From assembly GCA_965197545.1 (NCBI GenBank), contig CBDANJ010000008.1, positions 2,480,001-2,544,000 of the forward strand: 64,000 nucleotides of DNA, read 5' to 3'. Within the stretch, counting starts at the first letter, position 1; the number at the start of each line of letters is the position of its first letter. Below are positions 33,064-41,344 of the stretch, in pieces. Below the pieces are notes generated by a model. The model saw only the letters and a list, made by a program, of their open reading frames with translations. It was not told where the DNA came from and did not search any database. The position numbers were made by a program, and so were the translations under genes. Origin of the DNA: CATOSP01 sp965197545. Its GTDB lineage: Bacteria; Chloroflexota; Dehalococcoidia; Lucifugimonadales; UBA3495.

Positions 33064-34641
33064 ATGTCCAAAATTCTCATATCAGACCCGATAGCCTCGG
33101 AAGGCGTCGACCTGTTGAGCGCCAAGGCCCAAGTCGACGTCAAACTGGGAATGAAACCCGAAGAATTGCTGGGGGTTATCGGTGAGTACGAAGCGTTAGT
33201 GGTCCGCAGCGAGACCAAGGTAACCAGGGACGTTATCGAGGCGGGCAGCGGCCTGAAGGTCATAGCCCGCGCCGGTATCGGGGTGGACAACATTGACCTG
33301 TACGCCGCCACGGGGGCCGGGATAGCGGTAGTAAACGCGCCGACGGGAAACACCGTCGCGGCGGCGGAGCACACCGTCGCCTTGATGCTCGCCCTGGCAA
33401 GAAACATTCCCGATGCCAATCACTCGGTCAAGGGCGGCCAGTGGCGGCGCAGCGCGTTTATGGGGATCGAGGTCCGCAACAAGACCCTGGGCATCGCCGG
33501 ACTGGGCCGTGTGGGGTCGGAAGTTGCACGAAGGGCCCGGAGCTTTGGGATGCGGCTCGTGGGGTTCGACCCCTTTGTCTCCCCGGAGTATGCGCGCCAG
33601 TTGGGCGTGTCCCTGATGAACCTGGATGAATTGCTGGCCGAGTCTGATTTCGTCACCCTTCACACTCCCCTCACTGACTCAACCCACGGCCTGATTGGCG
33701 TGCCTCAATTGAAGACAATCAAGCCGGGCGCTCGGTTGATCAACGTCGCCCGGGGGGAACTCGTGGACGAACAGGCCTTGTTGGAGGCGCTGGACTCCGG
33801 GCAGCTTGCCGGGGTCGCCCTGGACGTGTTCTCCCAGGAACCGCCCACAGGAAACGTACTCCTCGACCACCCGAAGGTAATCGCCACTCCCCACCTGGGC
33901 GCTTCCACGGAAGAGGCCCAGCGAGAGGTGGCGGTGGAAGCCGCCGAGCAGGTATTGGCGGTGCTCAACGGGGAACCCGCCCGGAACACGGTGAACGCCC
34001 CCTTCGTCGCGCCGGAAGTCCATGCCGTGTTGGCCCCCTATATGAGGGCGGCGTCGGTCGCCGGCCGGCTGCTAACCAGCCTGGCGGAAGGCCAGTTCGT
34101 TGGGGTCACGATCAAGTACGAAGGAGAGATCGCCCAGCACGACGCCTCGATGCTCAAGTCGGCGGTGCTTGCTGGACTGCTGGGCCCGGTCACCGGCAAC
34201 CACGTCAACCTGATAAATGCGCCGGTCCTCGCGCAACAACGTGGGCTAAACGTCACCGAACAGTACAACGAGGTCTCCCAGGAATACGCGGGCCTCATCA
34301 CCGCAACTTTGGAGACCACCTTCGGCCCTCTGACCCTGGCCTGCACCTCCATGCGAAACGAAGCCCACATGGTCAAGATCGACGACTACTGGATCGACAT
34401 AGTGCCGTCGGTCCCCTACATGCTTTTTGTGGACAACGAAGACCAGCCGGGCAGTATCGGCGCAGTGGGCACCATAACGGGTAGACATAACATCAACATC
34501 AGCTTCATGGAGGTCGGTCGGCTCAGCCTCCGGGGTCACGCCATGATGATTATCGGCCTCGATGACCCCATACCTCCTCCGGTGTTGGAGGAGATAAGGG
34601 CGTTGTCCCATATCCGCTCGGCCCGGCTGGTTACCCTCTAA
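33064..34641 (+). CDS. serA: D-3-phosphoglycerate dehydrogenase
   Basis: A 525-residue enzyme for the first step of serine synthesis, oxidising 3-phosphoglycerate with NAD. The layout is that of long, type I SerA: catalytic and Rossmann domains at residues 1-315 with GLGRVGSEVARRA (about 146), Arg230 in NVARGEL, Glu259 in SQEPP and His277 in TPHLGAST. An allosteric substrate-binding domain (about 320-450) and a C-terminal ACT domain (about 454-525; NEDQPGSIGAVGTI) follow. Feedback control by serine through the ACT domain is therefore likely. A weak AGAGATG hairpin lies just after the stop. Confidence 0.95.
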   Translation: MSKILISDPIASEGVDLLSAKAQVDVKLGMKPEELLGVIGEYEALVVRSETKVTRDVIEAGSGLKVIARAGIGVDNIDLYAATGAGIAVVNAPTGNTVAAAEHTVALMLALARNIPDANHSVKGGQWRRSAFMGIEVRNKTLGIAGLGRVGSEVARRARSFGMRLVGFDPFVSPEYARQLGVSLMNLDELLAESDFVTLHTPLTDSTHGLIGVPQLKTIKPGARLINVARGELVDEQALLEALDSGQLAGVALDVFSQEPPTGNVLLDHPKVIATPHLGASTEEAQREVAVEAAEQVLAVLNGEPARNTVNAPFVAPEVHAVLAPYMRAASVAGRLLTSLAEGQFVGVTIKYEGEIAQHDASMLKSAVLAGLLGPVTGNHVNLINAPVLAQQRGLNVTEQYNEVSQEYAGLITATLETTFGPLTLACTSMRNEAHMVKIDDYWIDIVPSVPYMLFVDNEDQPGSIGAVGTITGRHNINISFMEVGRLSLRGHAMMIIGLDDPIPPPVLEEIRALSHIRSARLVTL

Positions 34642-34755
34642 CGTAACTGTTCAGAGATGATGACGCGGAATGGCTGAATCCCACGTCGGTCATCTCTACG
34701 ATAATCCTCTTAAGATGTCTCGCCGCAACCCGTCATTATCCTGAAAATAGGGTGT

Positions 34756-34936
34756 TCAGGCGGGTTGGAGGGTGACTCTGTGACCCAAAGTTTCCAGTCG
34801 GCGCACCGCCCGGCGAGTGAGTCCTGCCCGGTCCCGCTCCACAAAGTAGTTGTGCCCCAGGTCCACGAAATGCTGCCCGTCCTGGATCACGCGGTGGATG
34901 ATTACGGCGATGCTGTGGGCCACGGCCATCGCCGAC
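34756..34936 (-). pseudogene. Remnant of an IS110-family transposase (C-terminus)
   Basis: The minus strand reads SAMAVAHSIAVIIHRVIQDG, DLGHNYFVERDRAGLTRRAV and RRLETLGHRVTL before a stop at 34756. This is the C-terminal end of IS110-type DEDD transposases. No other part of the element remains in the window. The intact small gene that follows at 34963 begins 27 bases beyond the break. Confidence 0.8.
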
Positions 34937-34962
34937 CTTTGTATGTTGGAGAGGAGACGGAG

Positions 34963-35196
34963 ATGAGAGGTTATGAGGATCAGGTCGCGCGGTTGAAGCA
35001 GTTGCGTTTAGCCAGTAAGCGTAGTTGGGTTAATATCCATGCTGCGGCTCGTGACCTTCAAGGATTGTCTCATGTGCCTTTTGGGACGCCGGATGTTGCC
35101 AGTTCTTCTCTTTCGCTTGTGCGGAGGATAGTTCGGGAAACAGGTCTGTCTCTATCTCAGATTGAGATAATAGCTGACAGGAAGCGGAAGGTTTAA
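34963..35196 (+). CDS. Small basic protein of unknown function
   Basis: A 77-residue Arg/Lys-rich helical protein (YEDQVARLKQLRLASKRSWV, later SLVRRIVRETGLSLSQIEII). I do not recognise it; the C-terminus could be a helix-turn-helix. The start at 34963 has GGAGACGGAG upstream. The longer frame to 34765 reads antisense through the IS110 remnant and is discarded. Base use is less GC-rich than in neighbours, and the gene sits between an IS scar and another small orphan, consistent with transfer. Confidence 0.5.
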   Translation: MRGYEDQVARLKQLRLASKRSWVNIHAAARDLQGLSHVPFGTPDVASSSLSLVRRIVRETGLSLSQIEIIADRKRKV

Positions 35197-35215
35197 GAGA
35201 GGAGGGGATGCTTGG

Positions 35216-35467
35216 ATGAACGGCGTACGCATGATTTCGGCTATCGTCATGCTTGGCGGGCTCCTATACGGTGCGGTCGAATGCAGCCGCATCCATGATA
35301 GGGCTGAGACGATCATGCAGCAGATTTTTGCCATGATTACCGCGGTTGCCTACTTCACCTTTGCCTATATTCTGGCCCGCGCCATTGAGAATATCGGCTT
35401 TTATATTCAGGCGCGGAGAAGGCAGGAACCGCAGGAACCGCGGGGTCGGCGAGGCCCGCGACCATAG
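35216..35467 (+). CDS. Small two-helix membrane protein
   Basis: An 83-residue protein with hydrophobic segments at about residues 6-20 and 35-58, and a polar Arg/Pro-rich tail (ARRRQEPQEPRGRRGPRP). GAGGAGGGG lies ten bases before the start. It follows the basic small protein by 19 bases, so the two may be one transcript. No recognised family. Confidence 0.5.
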   Translation: MNGVRMISAIVMLGGLLYGAVECSRIHDRAETIMQQIFAMITAVAYFTFAYILARAIENIGFYIQARRRQEPQEPRGRRGPRP

Positions 35468-35821
35468 GTGATGTATGTGGGGATCGCTTAAATCTTACAG
35501 ACTTTTTGTGCAAGAGGGACTTTCTGTGCAAAGCCCCAGGACTACTGAAATCGGCGATTCCATCCATTCCGCTTTCCGCCGTGGTTATGGCTGATTAGGC
35601 CACCAGGTTTCCCAGGTAGGGACTTTCGCAATTTTCCCGACTGGGATACCCTATAAGCAAACGGAACCAGCGTGACGACTGAAAGACCCTGGGACCCGAC
35701 AGTACACCGCTGGTTTTCCTCGCGAAGTGTGGGCTTACTAAGAATTCCTTAGTAGGCCGGGGCCTTGCTAAGTTTTATACCGTAAATCTTAATAGCCTGG
35801 CGAACTTACACCGATACCCCT
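35468..35821. other. Gene-free region with possible structured RNA
   Basis: 354 bases without a convincing frame. It contains a near-direct repeat (gactttttgtgcaa and gactttctgtgcaa at about 35500-35530), an eight-base stem AACCAGCG (35665-35672) with CGCTGGTT (35708-35715), and a seven-base inverted repeat TACTAAG / CTTAGTA around 35740-35757. I cannot assign it to a riboswitch or RNA family. Confidence 0.35.
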
Positions 35822-36637
35822 CTACCCCCCGGCCCACAGCCGGGCCACGTCGATGGCCCGCATGAACTCCACGTTGGGGAAGGACTTGATGTAGTTGATG
35901 AGCCGTTCCAACATCAGAAGACGGCCAGGGCGGCCGATGTACTGGGGGTGCATGGTCAGGGTGAAGGCACGCCCGTAGCGGTACAGCCCTTCGAATTCGG
36001 CGGCCCAGGTGCCGTAGACTTCGTCCGGGTTGCGCATGGGGCCCAAGCGGTTGGCCACCGGCGCGTAGACGAAGTTGGGGGCGTCATCAAGAAGCCAGTG
36101 GATGGGGATTTCAACGATGGACTGGCCGTTGCCCGGAGCGGTCTCCATGTAGGGAGCGTCGTCACCCATGAGGCTGCTGTCGTAGACGAAGCCGTGTGAC
36201 ACCAGCAGATCAAGGGAGTGTTCGCTCAGCTCCCAACTGGGCGAGCGGTAGCCCAGGGGTCTCTCCCCCGTGATTCCGCCCAGGATGTCGATGCCGCTGC
36301 GCAGGACTTCGTCTTCCTGTTCTCGCGACAGGGTTGACGGCGGCTCGTGCATGTAGCCGTGGTGGGCGACCTCGTGACCACGGGCGGCGATGTCCTTCAC
36401 CAGGTCCACGTGGTTTTCCGCCACATAACCCGGAACGTAGAAACTGGCCTTCACGCCCTGGCTGTCCAGTATGTCCAGGATGCGCGGCGTGGCCACGCTG
36501 GGGCCATATTCGGCCATGGACATCAGGCTGGGGTGGTCCTTGTAGGAAGGGTCTCGATTCAACCAGGAGGAGACGCCGTCCATGTCGAATCCCAGCATTG
36601 CCACGCACTGGATATTGCCGGGCCAGATTCCTGCCAT
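35822..36637 (-). CDS. Polysaccharide deacetylase family protein (PuuE/HpcC-like)
   Basis: A 271-residue NodB-fold amidohydrolase. The metal-binding Asp pair lies in MLGFDMDGVSSW, the His pair in GHEVAHHGYMHEPP, and the catalytic Arg in GYRSPSWELSEHSLDLL; TLTMHPQYIGRPGRL near the end supplies the base His. This subgroup has no signal peptide and often acts on small cyclic or acylated substrates (allantoin, N-acyl sugars) in the cytoplasm. It is the intact relative of the frameshifted gene at 21026. It follows the DUF4926 gene on the same strand after 25 bases. Confidence 0.88.
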   Translation of the reverse strand: MAGIWPGNIQCVAMLGFDMDGVSSWLNRDPSYKDHPSLMSMAEYGPSVATPRILDILDSQGVKASFYVPGYVAENHVDLVKDIAARGHEVAHHGYMHEPPSTLSREQEDEVLRSGIDILGGITGERPLGYRSPSWELSEHSLDLLVSHGFVYDSSLMGDDAPYMETAPGNGQSIVEIPIHWLLDDAPNFVYAPVANRLGPMRNPDEVYGTWAAEFEGLYRYGRAFTLTMHPQYIGRPGRLLMLERLINYIKSFPNVEFMRAIDVARLWAGG

Positions 36638-36662
36638 AACTGGTCCTCCATTTCAGTATTTG

Positions 36663-36950
36663 TTATGTCTTGCCCGGATGTCCTCCGACGAATGTGGGGT
36701 CACGCCAGACAACTTTCGTGCGCCCTCGGGCGTGATCAAATTCATAGCGGACAACTGGACGTACCTGTGACACCTGCACAGTAGCCAACCCAACCGTGTT
36801 GCCGTCTCGGCCCAAGAACTCCACTATAAAGACTTTCCCCGGCTCAATCACATCTACTATTGTGCCGGAGGCTCCAGCCTTCAAGTCCTCTCCGTCAATG
36901 TCCGCGGCAACGTCATTAGTCAGAACGATGACGTCCAGTTCTTTCAGCAT
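36663..36950 (-). CDS. DUF4926 domain-containing protein
   Basis: A 95-residue small beta-barrel protein: LKELDVIVLTNDVAADIDGE, LKAGASGTIVDVIEPGKVFIVEF and ATVQVSQVRP. DUF4926 genes are repeatedly found next to DUF6883 genes, as here, with three bases between them. The start at 36950 has GGGAG in the end of the DUF6883 gene, so the two are translationally coupled. A toxin-antitoxin or immunity role is plausible but not shown. Confidence 0.75.
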   Translation of the reverse strand: MLKELDVIVLTNDVAADIDGEDLKAGASGTIVDVIEPGKVFIVEFLGRDGNTVGLATVQVSQVRPVVRYEFDHARGRTKVVWRDPTFVGGHPGKT

Positions 36951-36953
36951 TTA

Positions 36954-37319
36954 TTAACTCCCGCTCGGATAGGCTGTGATGAATCTGGGGATTTCAGAAT
37001 TCGGCGCCAGCCTCCACACAGTCAGCACCCAAGGGTTGCGGCCATCAGGGGTTTCCAGGATACCATCCACAGCGTAATTCAGCCCGTGAGGCGTCTCCCT
37101 GATACTGACAACCCCGTTGGCAACTGCGTGCGCCCGGAGTGCGTCGGCGAATACCTCCCATTGTCCTTGGGTGAACCCGTAGCGAAGGAAGAACCTCGCT
37201 TTGTCTCTACCATGCACGTGTTCCGTGTCTAGCAAATACCCCCACGTTTTTTGGGGAGCAACCCGGGCCTGTTCTAGGTTTGGCAGACGAACCGGCGGAT
37301 GTCCATGTTCCAGGGCCAC
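36954..37319 (-). CDS. DUF6883 domain-containing protein
   Basis: A 121-residue protein with LPNLEQARVAPQKTWGYLLD, then GRDKARFFLRYGFTQGQWEV, VDGILETPDGRNPWVLTVW and PRFITAYP. These are the DUF6883 signature blocks. The family is often the partner of DUF4926. GTG at 37319 is the most likely start; the frame is open into serS, which it follows by 11 bases. Position in the serS/lysS transcript would give it steady expression. Function unknown. Confidence 0.7.
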   Translation of the reverse strand: MALEHGHPPVRLPNLEQARVAPQKTWGYLLDTEHVHGRDKARFFLRYGFTQGQWEVFADALRAHAVANGVVSIRETPHGLNYAVDGILETPDGRNPWVLTVWRLAPNSEIPRFITAYPSGS

Positions 37320-37330
37320 TGGCCTCGCCG

Positions 37331-38608
37331 TCAGCGAGCCGGTATCATGTCGAAGCCGGTGTAGGAGCGGAGGACTTCCGGGATGATTATAGAACCGTCG
37401 GGTTGCTGGTAGTTCTCCAGGATGGCGATCAACACCCTGGGCAATGCCAGCCCGGAGCCGTTCAAGGTGTGTGGCAACTGGGGCCGTCCCCGTTCCTCGG
37501 CGCGGTAGCGGATATTGGACCTCCGGGCCTGAAAGTCGGTGCAGTTTGAGCAAGAACTGACTTCCAACCACTCCTGGCATCCTGCGGCCCAGACCTCTAT
37601 GTCATAGGTCTTGGCCGAGGCGAAACCCATGTCCCCGGTGCAAAGCTGCAGGACCCGGTAGGTGAAGCCCAGTTGTTCGCAGACGTCCACGGCGTCGGCC
37701 AACAGCCGTTCTAACTCATCGTGGGACGTTTCAGGCTCCACGAACTTATACATCTCGACCTTGTTGAACTGGTGTACCCGCTTGATGCCTCGGGTGTCAC
37801 GGCCAGCCGCGGCCCTTTCCCGGCGAAAACACGGCGTCTGCGCCACGTAGTAGAGGGGCAGGCTGCCGGGAGGGATGATCTCGTCCCGGTAAAGGTTGGT
37901 GATGGGGACTTCCGCCGTGGGAATCAGCCAGAGGTCGTCTTCATCGTCGTGGTAGAGGTTGTCGGCGAACTTCGGCAGGTTGCCAGAGCCTTCCATGATG
38001 TCGCGTTTGACCACGGCTGGCAGGGAAACTTCCGTATAGCCGTGTTCGTTGGTGTGCAGGTCGAGCATGAAGGAGATCAAGGACCGTTCCAGCTTGGCCG
38101 CGGCGCCCAGCGTGGTGTAGAAACGGCTGCCCGCCAACTTGGTGCCCCTGGCAAAGTCGATGATGCCCAACCGTTCGCCAACGTCCCAGTGGGGTTCCGG
38201 CGTGAAGTCCAATTGGGGAGGCTCGCCGTTTTGGCGAACGACGAGGTTCTTCTCTTCGGTCAGGCCTTTGGGGACATCGGAGAGAGGGATGTTGGGCAGC
38301 CCCAACAGGATGGAGTTTAGCTCTTCCTCCAGGTCGTGTCCCTCGGCTTCCAAGCGGCTAATGGAGTCGCCGACCTGCCGCATTTCCTGGATGACTTCCT
38401 GGGAAGGCTCCTCACCCGCGCCCCGCGCCTGGCCCACCTGTCGGCTGACCTGGTTGCGGCGCGCCCGCAGTTCGTCGCTTTCGGTAACGATCTGGCGTCT
38501 GCGGGCGTCGAGGTCGAGAATCTGAGGAATAGGGTCGTCCTCGCCTCTGGACTTTAGGGCGGCGCGGACCAGATCAGGATCTCGGCGGATCAGTTCGATG
38601 GAAAGCAT
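37331..38608 (-). CDS. serS: Seryl-tRNA synthetase
   Basis: A 425-residue class II aminoacyl-tRNA synthetase that charges tRNA-Ser (and tRNA-Sec, where present) with serine. It has an N-terminal coiled-coil arm (about residues 30-100, ELRARRNQVSRQVGQARG), motif 2 around FRRERAAAGRDTRGIKRVHQ with FNKVEMYKF, and motif 3 NGSGLALPRVLIAILENYQ. The length is normal. It lies 11 bases after lysS on the same strand. Confidence 0.96.
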   Translation of the reverse strand: MLSIELIRRDPDLVRAALKSRGEDDPIPQILDLDARRRQIVTESDELRARRNQVSRQVGQARGAGEEPSQEVIQEMRQVGDSISRLEAEGHDLEEELNSILLGLPNIPLSDVPKGLTEEKNLVVRQNGEPPQLDFTPEPHWDVGERLGIIDFARGTKLAGSRFYTTLGAAAKLERSLISFMLDLHTNEHGYTEVSLPAVVKRDIMEGSGNLPKFADNLYHDDEDDLWLIPTAEVPITNLYRDEIIPPGSLPLYYVAQTPCFRRERAAAGRDTRGIKRVHQFNKVEMYKFVEPETSHDELERLLADAVDVCEQLGFTYRVLQLCTGDMGFASAKTYDIEVWAAGCQEWLEVSSCSNCTDFQARRSNIRYRAEERGRPQLPHTLNGSGLALPRVLIAILENYQQPDGSIIIPEVLRSYTGFDMIPAR

Positions 38609-38619
38609 ATCAGCGCAAG

Positions 38620-40110
38620 TTACTCCCGCACCGTTCGCATCTGGGGGAAAAGCAACACATCACGGATCGATGGCTGAGACGTCAGGAGCATCACCAAACG
38701 GTCTATACCCATTCCGAGGCCTCCGGTGGGAGGCATTCCGTATTCCATTGCAAGCAGAAAGTCCTCATCGGTCCGGTCAACCTCGTCGTCCTCATAGAAT
38801 GTCCTGACGAACTCCTGGGCTTCGAAGCGGGCACGCTGCACCGCCGGGTCGTTCAGCTCGGTGTAGGAATTGGCGATTTCCATGCCGGCGGCGAAAGCCT
38901 CGAAACGCTCCACGTAACCCGGGGCGCCCGGCTTGGCCTTGGCCAGGGGCGACATCACCTCCGGGTAGTCCATGAGAAACGCAGGTTGTATCAGATGGGG
39001 TTCCACGTAGGCCGAGAGCAGTTTGTCGATTAGTCTGCCCCGGCTTTCCAGCGGAGCGGTGTCCAGTCCCATCTCCCTGGCTTTGTTCGACAGGGAAGCG
39101 TCATCCGGGAATTCGTTGATGTCGATTCCACTGTGCTTCAGCAACGCATCATGCAGTTGCACCCGGTCCCAGGGCGGCGCGAAGTCGATGATCTCTTCTC
39201 CGTGGGGTACCCGGGTGGTCCCCAAGACTTCCATAGCAATGCCGGAGACCATCGACTCTACCATCTCCATTACGTCGTTGTAATCGGCGTAGGCCTCGTA
39301 GCTTTCGAGAAGAGTGAATTCGGGGTTGTGGTCCAGGTCTATACCTTCGTTGCGGAAGACCCGGCCCAACTCATAAACCTTATCGAACCCGCCGATGATT
39401 AGACGCTTCAGGTAAAGTTCTGTTGCGATCCGGAGGTAGAGTTCCTCATCCAGGGCGTTATGGTGCGTGACGAAAGGCCGGGCGTGCGCTCCGCCGGCAA
39501 CGGGAACAAGCACCGGCGTATCGACCTCGATGAACCCCCGGCGGTCCAGGAAATTCCGGATGCTGGTGATGATCCGGCTGCGCTGAGCGAACACCGGCAT
39601 CATCTCGGGATTCGCGATCATGTCCAGATAACGTTGGCGGTACCGGACTTCAACGTCGCGCAGCCCGTGGTACTTCTCAGGCAGGGGCCGCATCCCCTTG
39701 GAAGTGACCGTAAGCGCCTGTGCGTCGATGGTCACCTGTCCCGTGCGGGTGCGGATCATCGCCCCGGTGACGCCGAGGTGGTCGCCCAAGTCCAGGTCTT
39801 TGACTAGCTCGAAACCCTCTCCCAGATTGTTCTGACGAAGCAGGGCCTGGACCGTTCCGGAGGAATCCCGCAGGTCGAGAAACACCGCCCGCCCCATAAC
39901 TCGCATGGACATAATGCGGCCCGCCAGGGAAATACCCTCCGCCGGACCGTCCGGCTGCTCACCGCCCTCGGCGGCCTCGAAGTTGGCGATAGCCGTTGCG
40001 GTGTCGCAGGTGCGGTGAAAACGGGGAGGATAGGGATCGATGCCCTGCTGGCGGAGACGGTCGAGCTTGCTTTGTCGGCTGGCCAGGAGGCCGTCTTGTC
40101 TATCGGGCAT
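38620..40110 (-). CDS. lysS: Lysyl-tRNA synthetase (class II)
   Basis: A 496-residue class II enzyme. The N-terminal OB-fold anticodon-binding domain occupies about residues 55-150 (GRIMSMRVMGRAVFLDLRDS). Motif 2 is VFRNEGIDLDHNPEFTLLES and motif 3 is PTGGLGMGIDRLVMLL. Order and length are standard. Its gene lies between greA and serS with gaps of 26 and 11 bases, forming one transcription unit from the promoter at 40677-40705. Confidence 0.96.
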   Translation of the reverse strand: MPDRQDGLLASRQSKLDRLRQQGIDPYPPRFHRTCDTATAIANFEAAEGGEQPDGPAEGISLAGRIMSMRVMGRAVFLDLRDSSGTVQALLRQNNLGEGFELVKDLDLGDHLGVTGAMIRTRTGQVTIDAQALTVTSKGMRPLPEKYHGLRDVEVRYRQRYLDMIANPEMMPVFAQRSRIITSIRNFLDRRGFIEVDTPVLVPVAGGAHARPFVTHHNALDEELYLRIATELYLKRLIIGGFDKVYELGRVFRNEGIDLDHNPEFTLLESYEAYADYNDVMEMVESMVSGIAMEVLGTTRVPHGEEIIDFAPPWDRVQLHDALLKHSGIDINEFPDDASLSNKAREMGLDTAPLESRGRLIDKLLSAYVEPHLIQPAFLMDYPEVMSPLAKAKPGAPGYVERFEAFAAGMEIANSYTELNDPAVQRARFEAQEFVRTFYEDDEVDRTDEDFLLAMEYGMPPTGGLGMGIDRLVMLLTSQPSIRDVLLFPQMRTVRE

Positions 40111-40136
40111 ATTGGAACGGGGTCCTGAACGTCATG

Positions 40137-40604
40137 CTAAGGGATGCTGACGATCTGGAGTCTAATCTTGCCTGAAGGGACGTTTACCTCGGTAACCTCA
40201 CCGACCCGCTTGCCAAGCAGGCTCTTGCCGATGGGTGAAACGTTGGAGATTCTACCCTGGGAGGGGTCGGCCTCCGCGCTGCCGGTGATGGTGTACTTGA
40301 GTGACTCGCCGTCCTGGTTCTCCACGGTGACCGTGGAACCGACCTCTACGGCGTCGGACGCGGCGTGATTTTCGTCTATGATTTGCGCGTTGTTGATAAT
40401 GTTGTCCAGAGTGAGAATGCGTCCTTCGGTGAAGGCCAACTCGTTCTTGGCTTCCTCGTACTCCGCGTTGCTGACAGTGCCGCCGCGCTCTCGGGACTGC
40501 TGGATTTGGCCCGCTACTTCTTGGCGGCGCACGGTCCGGAGGTGTTCTAGTTCCGCCTTCAATTTCTCAAGCCCTTCTCTCGAAAGGTAAGTGGGCTGAG
40601 TCAT
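40137..40604 (-). CDS. greA: Transcription elongation factor GreA
   Basis: A 155-residue factor that enters the RNA polymerase secondary channel and stimulates cleavage of backtracked RNA. The N-terminal coiled coil (LSREGLEKLKAELEHLRTVR, tip SNAEYEEAKNE with the acidic residues) and C-terminal FKBP-like domain (GSTVTVENQDG, SPIGKSLLGKRVGEVTEV) are complete. The start at 40604 has GGAGG eight bases upstream. The greA-lysS order is widespread in bacteria. Confidence 0.95.
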   Translation of the reverse strand: MTQPTYLSREGLEKLKAELEHLRTVRRQEVAGQIQQSRERGGTVSNAEYEEAKNELAFTEGRILTLDNIINNAQIIDENHAASDAVEVGSTVTVENQDGESLKYTITGSAEADPSQGRISNVSPIGKSLLGKRVGEVTEVNVPSGKIRLQIVSIP

Positions 40605-40676
40605 GATGACAACCTCCGGCAATGGGGAAAAGGAACATGGGAGAGCTAGTCATACGGCCCACTCTTCCCTGTCGGG

Positions 40677-40705
40677 ATTGTAGTCCTATGGCCGATTCTT
40701 GTAAA
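40677..40705 (-). promoter_or_regulatory. Sigma-70 promoter of greA-lysS-serS
   Basis: On the minus strand TTTACA (40705-40700) and TACAAT (40682-40677) are separated by exactly 17 bases. The transcript would start about 65 bases before the greA start. It lies immediately beside hairpin repeat copy A. Confidence 0.6.
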
Positions 40706-40711
40706 GATTCG

Positions 40712-40819
40712 TGTCTGGACTGTGATTTTTGTGATGATATAATTCCCATGATGGGGTTCGCTCAGGCAGAACATGAAATCATGGCAATCATATAAATCAA
40801 ACGAATCACCGTTCAGACA
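40712..40819. repeat. Long hairpin repeat, copy A
   Basis: The ends are tgtctggactgtgatt and aatcaccgttcagaca, imperfect reverse complements, with inner complementary parts. The same termini occur at 41236, 41913 and 48981. The right end supplies the stop codon of the frameshifted GxxExxY gene. Confidence 0.8.
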
Positions 40820-41161
40820 ACGGATTCCCCTGGTTGAATTTCTTATTGCTCACCCTCTTGAACTCCAGGCTTCTTGCGCCGAAGTTTATCAGCAACCCCA
40901 CTTCCAGGTCGTAAGCCTCAAGGTAGTTCATCGCTTGCGCCAGATGGACGTCTTCCAGGCGAATCAGAGCTTTCAACTCCACGGAAACAACGCCGTTTAC
41001 AAGGAAATCCGCTCGTCTTGAACCGATCTGGTGGCCCTTGTAATAAATCGGCATCTCATGTTCACGGCTGAACGGAATGCCTTGATCGGCCATCTCTATT
41101 CCCAGGGCCTCTGATATGTCACTTCCTGAAACCCGTTCCCCAAGGAGGTATGCACTCTCAT
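40806..41161 (-). pseudogene. GxxExxY family gene with a frameshift
   Basis: From ATG 41161 the frame reads MRVHTSLGNGFQEVTYQR, the GxxExxY-family N-terminus (GNGFQExxYQR). One base is then missing near 41110, and the rest continues in another frame as ALGIEMADQGIPFSREHEMP, YYKGHQIGSRRADFLVNG, VSVELKAL and VGLLINFGARSLEFKRV. The family belongs to the PD-(D/E)xK nuclease-like group, with D-x-V-E-L-K seen here. The longest single frame (GTG 41168) lacks the real N-terminus, so the gene is broken or the base is a sequence error. Confidence 0.75.
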
Positions 41162-41235
41162 GGCGCACCCAATCACGGCTCCAGTCGATCCCGAATACCG
41201 GTACTCGTCCCTAACCACCATCACGGCAAGACCCC

Positions 41236-41340
41236 GTCTGAACTGTGATTCGTTTGACTAGATGATGCCCATGATCAGGCAATCTACCTGATTGAGCTTA
41301 CTCATAGGCATCATAACATCACTAAAATCACAGTTCAGAC
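41236..41340. repeat. Long hairpin repeat, copy B
   Basis: The ends gtctgaactgtgatt and aatcacagttcagac are perfect 15-base reverse complements. The inner parts gatgatgcccatgatcagg and catcataa-type sequence also pair in part. It ends five bases from the stop of the lipoprotein gene. Confidence 0.85.
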
Positions 41341-41344
41341 AATC

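Noticed and set aside
34765..34962. An N-terminal extension of the small basic protein at 34963.
   Set aside because: This part is antisense to the IS110 transposase remnant, which reads as clear transposase on the minus strand.
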